From Arcobacter acticola (GTDB lineage Bacteria > Campylobacterota > Campylobacteria > Campylobacterales > Arcobacteraceae): DNA of 64,000 bases. The stretch is taken from contig NZ_CP042652.1 of the NCBI RefSeq assembly GCF_013177675.1, forward strand, positions 1,054,001-1,118,000, written 5' to 3'. The first letter of the stretch is position 1, and every line of letters starts with the position of its first letter. Shown one piece after another: positions 57,678-64,000 of the stretch. The position numbers and the translations under genes were made by a program. Under the pieces are notes generated by a model, which was given only the letters and a program-made list of their open reading frames with translations, made no database searches and was not told the origin of the DNA.

Positions 57678-58322
57678 CTATTTAATTTCAATTTTCATTC
57701 TAAAATATCTTGGAAAATTCTCTTTTAAAGAATCATTAATTTTAAGTGGAAAAACTTGAGTAATTGAAGATCTAAAAAGTTCAAAATTATCTTTACTTCC
57801 ATCCATAAAAGTTAGCTGTTCATATCTTCCATCTTTTAAAATTGTAACTCTTATATTTACAAAAGCATTATCTTTGATCAATGTTTTATCTACGTTACTT
57901 TCAATGTTTGCATATATTTTATCTTCAATACTTTTATAAAATATTTCAATGTCTGTTATTTCACTTAAGTTTGGAGTTTCTGTTTCTTTTACTTCTTTTG
58001 TTATTTCTTTTTTTACTTCAATTTTATCATCAGGTATAGCTTCAATTATATCTTTAGTCTCTTCTTCTATTTGAACTGGTTTTTCTCTTTGTGTTTGAAT
58101 AATATCTTCGTTTATTTTTTCATCAGCAACTTTTTCATTGTTTATAGAATCTTTATCAACTTGTGAATCTGTTGAAACATTTCTCTCAACCACTGCTGGT
58201 TCATTTTGTATTTCTACTTCTTCATCTGATGCAAAAAAGAAACTATAAACTGCATATATTATTATTCCAATAACAAAAAGTATAATTGTATCTTCAATAA
58301 AAGATTTATTTTTCCCTCTCAA
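57678..58322 (-). CDS. Membrane-anchored TonB/TolA-like protein
   Basis: A 214-residue protein: short cytoplasmic N-terminus, one membrane helix (about 10-30), an acidic Glu/Lys/Val-rich linker (about 33-115), and a C-terminal domain (about 120-214) with VNIRVTILKDGRYEQLTF, like the C-terminal domain of TonB or TolA. No ExbB/ExbD genes are adjacent. It starts at TTG (58322) behind AAGGGG. It ends 14 bases from ftsY, so a joint message is possible. Exact role unknown. Confidence 0.7.
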   Translation of the reverse strand: MRGKNKSFIEDTIILFVIGIIIYAVYSFFFASDEEVEIQNEPAVVERNVSTDSQVDKDSINNEKVADEKINEDIIQTQREKPVQIEEETKDIIEAIPDDKIEVKKEITKEVKETETPNLSEITDIEIFYKSIEDKIYANIESNVDKTLIKDNAFVNIRVTILKDGRYEQLTFMDGSKDNFELFRSSITQVFPLKINDSLKENFPRYFRMKIEIK

Positions 58323-58336
58323 ATTAACCCCTTTAT

Positions 58337-59383
58337 CTATTTTTCAGCTGTATATATTTCATCAAGTAAACTATCAACAAAATCATCTGGACTAAATTCA
58401 ATTAAATCATCCTGCTTTTCACCAATTCCCACATAGAATATTGGAAGTTCTAGTTGATTTGAAATAGAAAATAGTGCTCCACCTTTTGCTGTTCCATCAA
58501 GTTTTGTTACTATTATACCATTGATTCCAACCATTTCATTAAAAGCACGCGCTTGAGCAATTGCAGTGTTTCCTTGTGTTCCATCTAAAATCATTAGTTT
58601 TTGATGAGGGGCACCAATCATTGCTTTTTCACAAACTTTAACAATTTTTTTAAGTTCATTGTTTAGATTTGTTTGTGTTTGTAGTCTTCCTGCTGTGTCT
58701 ATTATAACATTATCAATATCTCTAGCAATTGCAGCACTTATTGTATCATATGCCACTGCACTTGCATCATGACCTTGTTTTGTTTTAATAATAGGTACCT
58801 CTAATTTTGAAGCCCAAGTAGAAAGTTGTTCAATTGCTGCTGCTCTAAATGTATCTCCTGCTCCTAAAATAACTGTTTTTTGATTTTTCTTAGAAATATT
58901 TGCAAGTTTTGCAATAGTGGTAGTTTTTCCAGCTCCATTTACTCCAATAATTAATCTAACAAATGGCTTAGGTAAATTTGATAAATCAACTTTTGGTGCA
59001 TGTTCAAATAACATTACAAGTCTATGTCTTAGTTGTTTTCTAGTAATTTCAGAAGGAAGTCCATTCATAGCTTTTTCTATTATTTCATATTCCATATCCG
59101 CTTCAATTAGAAGTTCTTGAATATCATCAAATGATATTTTTTCTTGTTTTTGAGGAACAACAGTTTTTATGCTTGCAAAAGTTTTTTCTAATGCTCTTGA
59201 AAAAAAGTTTTTTTTCTCTTGAGGAGTTTCTTCTTTTACCACTTCTATAATTGCAGAAGACATTTCTTTAATTGGCGTAATATCTGCTTCATGCTTTTTT
59301 ATTGAATCAGATATATTTTCTTCTTCTAAAAATTCTTCATTTTTAACACTATCTTCTTTTTTCTTTTTAAAAAAACTAAACAT
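58337..59383 (-). CDS. ftsY: Signal recognition particle receptor FtsY
   Basis: A 348-residue SRP GTPase that docks ribosome-SRP complexes at the membrane. The acidic N-terminal A domain (about 1-60) is short; the NG domain shows GVNGAGKTTTIAKLA near 149-163, VIDTAGRLQTQ near 227 and TKLDGTAKGG near 291. It is 9 bases downstream of the TlpA-like gene on the minus strand. Confidence 0.97.
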   Translation of the reverse strand: MFSFFKKKKEDSVKNEEFLEEENISDSIKKHEADITPIKEMSSAIIEVVKEETPQEKKNFFSRALEKTFASIKTVVPQKQEKISFDDIQELLIEADMEYEIIEKAMNGLPSEITRKQLRHRLVMLFEHAPKVDLSNLPKPFVRLIIGVNGAGKTTTIAKLANISKKNQKTVILGAGDTFRAAAIEQLSTWASKLEVPIIKTKQGHDASAVAYDTISAAIARDIDNVIIDTAGRLQTQTNLNNELKKIVKVCEKAMIGAPHQKLMILDGTQGNTAIAQARAFNEMVGINGIIVTKLDGTAKGGALFSISNQLELPIFYVGIGEKQDDLIEFSPDDFVDSLLDEIYTAEK

Positions 59384-59392
59384 AAATTACCT

Positions 59393-59959
59393 TTATTTTT
59401 GTAATACTTTTTTAATATCCATTTCCATCATTTCATTTGGAACTAATCCAACATATTTTTGGAAAATAGTACCTTCTTTATTTAATAGATACATAGTTGG
59501 AATAGATTTTACTCCACCAATTTCTTTTGCAAATTCAAAACCATCTGGACTATTTGTAACTGTATAGTTTATATTAAACTCTTTTATAAAAGCTAAAATG
59601 TCTTCATTTGTTTTCATCTCTTCTAAAAGTATAGAAACCACTACTAAGTCATTTCTGTAATCTTCTTGTAATTTAATAAGATTTGGGATTTCAACTTTAC
59701 AAGGAGGACACCATGTTGCAAAAAAAGTTAAAAGTACCATTTTATCTGGATGCTCTTTTACAATAATTTTATCATTTTCTAATTTTATATTTATTATTGA
59801 ATTATCAGTTGCTTTCAATTGAAATTCTGTTCTTTTTTCAACTATCTCTACTTTTTCTACTTTTGATTCATTAGTATCTTCTTTATTTTCTTTAGAATCA
59901 CACCCTGCAAAGAATAAAATAGATAAAATTGATAAAAATGCTATGGTTTTAAACTGCAT
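59393..59959 (-). CDS. TlpA-like thioredoxin-fold lipoprotein
   Basis: A 188-residue protein from the ATG at 59959 (AAAGGA 6 bases upstream); the frame is open 48 bases further. A lipoprotein signal with LFFAGC near 13-18 anchors it, followed by a charged linker and a TlpA/ResA-type domain with CPPC in TWCPPCKVEIPN and a cis-Pro in VKSIPTMYLL. It probably reduces disulfides in periplasmic proteins such as apocytochromes. It is divergent from the 5-FCL gene. Confidence 0.9.
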   Translation of the reverse strand: MQFKTIAFLSILSILFFAGCDSKENKEDTNESKVEKVEIVEKRTEFQLKATDNSIINIKLENDKIIVKEHPDKMVLLTFFATWCPPCKVEIPNLIKLQEDYRNDLVVVSILLEEMKTNEDILAFIKEFNINYTVTNSPDGFEFAKEIGGVKSIPTMYLLNKEGTIFQKYVGLVPNEMMEMDIKKVLQK

Positions 59960-60020
59960 TTTAATTCCTTTGGGTAAAATTATTTGTTGGGTAGGAATTT
60001 TACCCAAGTGAGGCTTAAAT

Positions 60021-60560
60021 ATGAAAAACTATCACAAAAGTGATTTTAGAAAATCGTGCATAAAAAGATTAGAATTTACAAGCCTCTTTTTGAAGTATTA
60101 TAAAAATAAAATTATTGTTAGAGAATTAAAAAAATTTATACAGCGAAGTGGATCAAAAAATATTTTATTATATATACCTTTGGGTATTGAAGTTGATGTT
60201 AAACCATTAATCGTAAGTTTAAGAAAATCGAGAAATAAGAGTGTATATGTTCCATATATGCAAGGGGATAGTTTTAAAATAGTAAAGTACAGACTTCCTT
60301 TGCATAAAAAAAAGTTTGGAATTAAAGAACCAAACAATTCTTTTGTTAACCCTGCGAAAGTTGACCTTGCAATAATTCCTGTGGTAGGAGTTGATGCATT
60401 AAATAAAAGAATAGGTTATGGAAAAGGCATGTACGATAGATTTTTCGATAGATTAAATTATAAACCAACAATGATTTTCACCCAATTAATACTTTGTAAA
60501 AGTGAACATGTATTATCTGATTGTTACGATATTCAAGCTGATTATATAATTACAAATTAA
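60021..60560 (+). CDS. 5-formyltetrahydrofolate cyclo-ligase
   Basis: Returns 5-formyl-THF to 5,10-methenyl-THF. It has 179 residues. YIPLGIEVDVKPLI near 53-66 and IGYGKGMYDRFF near 131-142 are the family signatures, the latter the ATP/Mg site. It is 5 bases upstream of the rny region. In Campylobacter the same neighbours occur as I recall. Confidence 0.92.
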   Translation: MKNYHKSDFRKSCIKRLEFTSLFLKYYKNKIIVRELKKFIQRSGSKNILLYIPLGIEVDVKPLIVSLRKSRNKSVYVPYMQGDSFKIVKYRLPLHKKKFGIKEPNNSFVNPAKVDLAIIPVVGVDALNKRIGYGKGMYDRFFDRLNYKPTMIFTQLILCKSEHVLSDCYDIQADYIITN

Positions 60561-60571
60561 GGTTTTTGAAT

Positions 60572-62116
60572 ATGGAATACATAATTGTTAGTATCGTTGT
60601 AGGAGTTATAAGTTCTACAATGAGTATATTTGTTGTAAGAAAATTAGATAAAGCTAAATTTCAAGTTTTTATTGAACAAGCAAAAGCTAAAGCAAAAGTT
60701 ATTGAGCATGAAGCAGAGGTTTCACTAAAAGATGCTCAATTAAAAGCTAAATTTGAGTGTGATAAAGAGTTTAAACACGCACGTCGTGAATATGACATAA
60801 TGCTTTCTAAGATTGAAAAAAAAGAGAGAGAATTAAACGAACACTTAGAATCAGAATTAAGAATTATTAGACTTGAAAAAGAGGAAATAATTGAAAAAAA
60901 TAAAAAGATAACAACTTTAAAAGAGGGAATTGAACAACAAAAAAGAACTTATGAAGAGAAAACTTATGAAGCTATAAAAATACTTGAAAATGCTTCTGGT
61001 TTAACTTTGATTGAGGCAAAAGATTTAATGCTTAAAAAAGTAAAAGAAGATTCACGTGCTGAAATAGCATCTATATTTAGAAAAAAATATAAAATTGCAG
61101 AACAAAACACTAAAAATGAAATTAATAACATGTTCTCAATGGCAGTTACTAGATATGCAGGTGAGTTTGCAGCTGAAAGACTTATTAATAATGTGCCTAT
61201 TAGTGATGAAGAAACAAAAGGTAAAATTATTGGTAAAGAAGGTAGAAATATTAAAGCTCTTGAGATGTTATTAGGAGTTGATATTATTATAGATGATACT
61301 CCAAATATGATTACTATCTCATCTTTTAATTTATATAGAAGAGCAATTGCTACAAGAACAATCCAAGAACTTTTAGAAGATGGAAGAATTCAACCAGCAA
61401 GAATTGAAGAAATTTATAAAAAAGTAAAATCTGAATTTGACAAAAATATCCAAAAAGAGGGTGAAGATGTTGTTCTTGAGCTTGGAATTAAAGCTATGCA
61501 TCCAGAACTTATTAAGCTTGTTGGAAGATTAAGATATAGAGCATCTTATGGTCAAAATGCCTTAGCTCATACCCTTGAAGTTGCGCACTTAGCTGGATTA
61601 ATTGCAGCGCAAATGGGTGGAGATGCAATACTAGCAAGACGAGCAGGTCTTTTACATGATATTGGAAAAGCCTTAACTCATGAAATGCCAGGTTCACATG
61701 TACACTTAGGTGCAGATATTTGTAGAAGATATGATGAGTGTGATACTGTAATAAATGGAATTTATGCTCACCATGGACATGAAGAACCTATAAATGTAGA
61801 ATCAGCTTCTGTATGTGCAGCTGATGCATTAAGTGCGGCACGTCCAGGTGCTAGAAGAGAAGTACTTGAAAGTTTCTTAAAAAGAGTAGAAGAAGTTGAG
61901 AATATTTCTACTAGTAAATTAGGTGTTTTAAATGCTTATGCTATAAATGCGGGTAGAGAAGTTAGAGTTATTGTAAAAGCTGAACTTGTAAATGATGATG
62001 AAGCTATATTATTAGCAACTGAAATTGCAAAAGAAATTGAGCAAAAAGTACAATATCCAGGTGAAATAAAAGTAAATGTTATTAGAGAATTAAGAGCAGA
62101 AAGTTATGCTAGATAA
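60572..62116 (+). CDS. rny: Ribonuclease Y
   Basis: A membrane-anchored endoribonuclease initiating mRNA decay. From the ATG at 60572 (AAGG 9 bases upstream; a TTG two codons earlier is less well placed) it has 514 residues: one N-terminal helix (about 3-22), a long coiled coil (about 23-160), a KH domain with GKIIGKEGRNIKAL near 215, and an HD domain with HTLEVAHLAG and LLHDIGKAL near 330-365. Confidence 0.96.
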   Translation: MEYIIVSIVVGVISSTMSIFVVRKLDKAKFQVFIEQAKAKAKVIEHEAEVSLKDAQLKAKFECDKEFKHARREYDIMLSKIEKKERELNEHLESELRIIRLEKEEIIEKNKKITTLKEGIEQQKRTYEEKTYEAIKILENASGLTLIEAKDLMLKKVKEDSRAEIASIFRKKYKIAEQNTKNEINNMFSMAVTRYAGEFAAERLINNVPISDEETKGKIIGKEGRNIKALEMLLGVDIIIDDTPNMITISSFNLYRRAIATRTIQELLEDGRIQPARIEEIYKKVKSEFDKNIQKEGEDVVLELGIKAMHPELIKLVGRLRYRASYGQNALAHTLEVAHLAGLIAAQMGGDAILARRAGLLHDIGKALTHEMPGSHVHLGADICRRYDECDTVINGIYAHHGHEEPINVESASVCAADALSAARPGARREVLESFLKRVEEVENISTSKLGVLNAYAINAGREVRVIVKAELVNDDEAILLATEIAKEIEQKVQYPGEIKVNVIRELRAESYAR

Positions 62117-62145
62117 TCAAACAATTTTAGATAAAGGACTAGTTT

Positions 62146-62742
62146 ATGGCAAGTGATAGACCAACTACAAAAATAATTGCAGGTAAGTATAAAGGAAAAA
62201 TTTTAGAATTACCTTCTTTGGATGTAACAAGAAGTTCAAAAGCTAGATTAAAAGAGTCCTTATTTAATGTTTTACAGTTTGATATAATTGATAAAATTTT
62301 TATTGAATCATTTGCAGGAAGTGGTTCTATTGGATTAGAAGCTATTAGTCGAGGTGCAAAAAGAGCATATTTTATAGAAAAAGATAGAAACTCTTATCAA
62401 ATTTTGTTAAAAAATTGTAAAGCTGTAGAAATGGAAAAATGTCAAACTGTGCAAGCAAATACTTTTGTTCAGACTCCATTAATTTTAGATTTTTTAAAAT
62501 CTTCGAAAGATGAAATTGTTTTATATGTTGATCCTCCTTTTGATTATAGAGATGGAATGGATGATATATATGTACAATCATTTGATATGATAAGAAATAT
62601 TGAATTAGATAATATTTTTATAGTAATAATTGAGCACGTAAGCTCACTTGAAATGCCAGAAGTTTTAGGAAGATTTACACTTAATAAAACTAAAACATTT
62701 GGTAAAAGTGCTCTTTCTTATTATTTTTATACACAAGAGTAA
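62146..62742 (+). CDS. rsmD: 16S rRNA (guanine(966)-N2)-methyltransferase
   Basis: A 198-residue SAM methyltransferase. RSSKARLKESLFNVLQ near 29-44 is the characteristic RsmD start, FAGSGSIGLEAISRGA near 59-74 the SAM motif and VDPPFDYRDG near 127-136 the catalytic DPPF (usually DPPY). It follows rny by 29 bases and precedes the ABC permease by 5. Confidence 0.93.
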   Translation: MASDRPTTKIIAGKYKGKILELPSLDVTRSSKARLKESLFNVLQFDIIDKIFIESFAGSGSIGLEAISRGAKRAYFIEKDRNSYQILLKNCKAVEMEKCQTVQANTFVQTPLILDFLKSSKDEIVLYVDPPFDYRDGMDDIYVQSFDMIRNIELDNIFIVIIEHVSSLEMPEVLGRFTLNKTKTFGKSALSYYFYTQE

Positions 62743-62747
62743 AATAT

Positions 62748-63548
62748 ATGTTTAAAGTAGCTTTATATCTCTTGATTACAGTTATTTTAACTATTTTTCT
62801 AATGCCTTTTTTTTATACGGTTTCTCCTTATCAGTTGGATCCCAGTAAAATATTAGAAGCTCCATCTTTAAGCCATCTATTTGGAACTGATAGACTAGGT
62901 AGAGATATGTTAGCTAGAGTATTGCAAGGCGGTCAAACTTCATTGATTATTGGTTTTCTTGCAGCTTCTATTTCTTCTATTCTTGGATTAGTTATAGGAA
63001 TTACAGCTGGATATTTTAAGGGAAATGTTGATAGAACCATTACTATTGTAATTGATCTTTTTTTAACTTTTCCTACTTTCTTTTTATTGTTAGCATTGGT
63101 TTCTTATATACAAGCTTCTTCTTTGATTTTAATTATTGTTATTTCAATTACAGGTTGGATGGGAATGTCAAGATTAATTAGATCTGAGAGTTTTGCAATT
63201 GGAAATAAACCTTTCATAAAAATATTAAGATTATCTAATGTTTCTACATTTAAAATTATATTTAAATATTTTGCACCAATACTTGCTCCAATTTTTTTGA
63301 TATCATTTACTTTTGGAGTAGGTGGTTCAATATTAGCAGAATCAGGACTTTCTTTTTTAGGACTTGGTATAAATGCTCCCCAAATGTCTTGGGGAAGTTT
63401 ACTAAGTGATGGTAAGGCTGTTATTGATATTGCTTGGTGGGTTAGTTTTTTCCCTGGTTTAATGATATTTTTAATCACATTTTGTTTAATACAAATATCT
63501 GATTATCTTCAAGGTCTTGCAAACTCAAAAGAGATGATAAAAAATTAG
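62748..63548 (+). CDS. Peptide/nickel-type ABC transporter permease (DppC/OppC family)
   Basis: A 266-residue inner-membrane permease with six helices. LFGTDRLGRDMLARVLQGG near 44-62 is diagnostic for the DppC/OppC branch, and ESFAIGNKPFIKILRLSN carries the EAA-type loop that contacts the ATPase. The partner genes (DppB, ATPases, binding protein) are not in the window, which is unusual but not rare. It converges on the SDR gene with a 4-base overlap. Substrate unknown. Confidence 0.9.
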   Translation: MFKVALYLLITVILTIFLMPFFYTVSPYQLDPSKILEAPSLSHLFGTDRLGRDMLARVLQGGQTSLIIGFLAASISSILGLVIGITAGYFKGNVDRTITIVIDLFLTFPTFFLLLALVSYIQASSLILIIVISITGWMGMSRLIRSESFAIGNKPFIKILRLSNVSTFKIIFKYFAPILAPIFLISFTFGVGGSILAESGLSFLGLGINAPQMSWGSLLSDGKAVIDIAWWVSFFPGLMIFLITFCLIQISDYLQGLANSKEMIKN

Positions 63549-64000
63549 ATTTTATTTAATAATTTATCCATTAAAGAAGTAGAAAGAATTCTTTTTAAAA
63601 ATCCTAAAATATAAGTAGCTTTTGTTACATAATATCTAGGCTTTGGTTTTTGTGTTTGCATGATTTTTAGCACTACATTTGCTACACTAGTAGCTGGAAG
63701 ATTAAAAGGGGCATTGTTATCATTTGATTCAAGTCTAACTTTCAACTCTTTTTTATAAACTTCTTCGAAAAAACTTCCTTCTATTTGAATATTTTTATTG
63801 AATTTTATTAAAGCATTTTCTCTAAATTTTGATGTAACAGGCCCTGTATTTATAGTGCTAATAAAAATATTACTTCCTAATACTTCTTGTCTTAATGTAT
63901 CAGTTATTCCTTCAATTGCATATTTACTTGCATTATATGCACCTCTATATTTTAAAGAGATGATTCCAAGAACAGAGCTGTGTTGGATGATTTTTCCAAA
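63545..64000 (-). CDS. SDR family oxidoreductase (5' part outside the window)
   Basis: The minus-strand frame is open to the right edge, so the N-terminal Rossmann part is missing; 151 residues are visible. YRGAYNASKYAIEGITDTLR is the catalytic Tyr-x3-Lys region, followed by INTGPVTSKF, the typical SDR substrate loop, then a helical C-terminus with TKATYILGFLKRIL. It resembles classical SDRs of unknown substrate. Confidence 0.85.
   Translation of the reverse strand, partial: FGKIIQHSSVLGIISLKYRGAYNASKYAIEGITDTLRQEVLGSNIFISTINTGPVTSKFRENALIKFNKNIQIEGSFFEEVYKKELKVRLESNDNNAPFNLPATSVANVVLKIMQTQKPKPRYYVTKATYILGFLKRILSTSLMDKLLNKI

Overview
The window looks like a chromosomal segment of an Arcobacter-type member of the Campylobacterota. 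It is strongly AT-rich with short intergenic gaps. It carries genes I associate with that phylum: oorDABC, two desulforubrerythrins, a short glucose-6-phosphate isomerase, a NavAb-type ion channel, and the orders murJ-msbA-pyrD-M16 peptidase-dapA-SDR-pgsA-rseP and ftsY-tlpA-FCL-rny. The species call is an inference; the 16S at 6251-7768 would settle it.

Layout. 1-5666: a partial amino-acid/ethanolamine-type permease, then a minus-strand cluster for sugar-nucleotide precursors (phosphomannomutase/phosphoglucomutase, GalU, Pgi, a YhcH-type protein, an AEC transporter). 5667-11965: one complete rRNA operon (16S, tRNA-Ile, tRNA-Ala, 23S, 5S) with a consensus promoter, boxA, both RNase III processing stems and a terminator. 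The 23S has a small extra hairpin. 12000-12650: short degenerate repeats, a tiny transcription unit with a 39-codon ORF, and tRNA-Thr. 12728-22810: purine and pyrimidine salvage (NCS2 permease, phosphoribosyltransferase, Upp, uracil permease), a voltage-gated channel with an unusual acidic filter, YajQ, a membrane protein without a standard start codon, a two-component system and a NUDT14-like Nudix hydrolase. 22812-33628: cytochrome c, phospholipase A1, rpe-trpF-exonuclease-HD hydrolase, the 2-oxoglutarate:acceptor oxidoreductase, then methyltransferase-YkgJ-TPR lipoprotein-trpC-tautomerase. 33656-45275: a long minus-strand block of envelope and biosynthetic genes. 45340-48667: peroxide-defence locus with two desulforubrerythrins and a PerR/Fur regulator, split by an intact IS5-family element. 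48671-53622: antiporter, YbeY, RadA, RNase H-like protein, LpxR-like deacylase, esterase. 53692-57026: an IS256-family element interrupted by an IS1634-family element that produced a 150-bp target duplication. 57016-64000: a C-terminally altered hypothetical protein, a TonB-like protein, FtsY, TlpA, 5-FCL, RNase Y, RsmD, a peptide-ABC permease and a partial SDR.

Most of the window is ordinary core genome. The points most worth a second look are the channel with filter TFEDWTD, the nested IS with its 150-bp duplication, the IS5 insertion between perR and its likely control region, the gene that seems to start at AUA, and the small transcription unit at 12208-12450. I saw no CRISPR array, prophage or clear new defence system.
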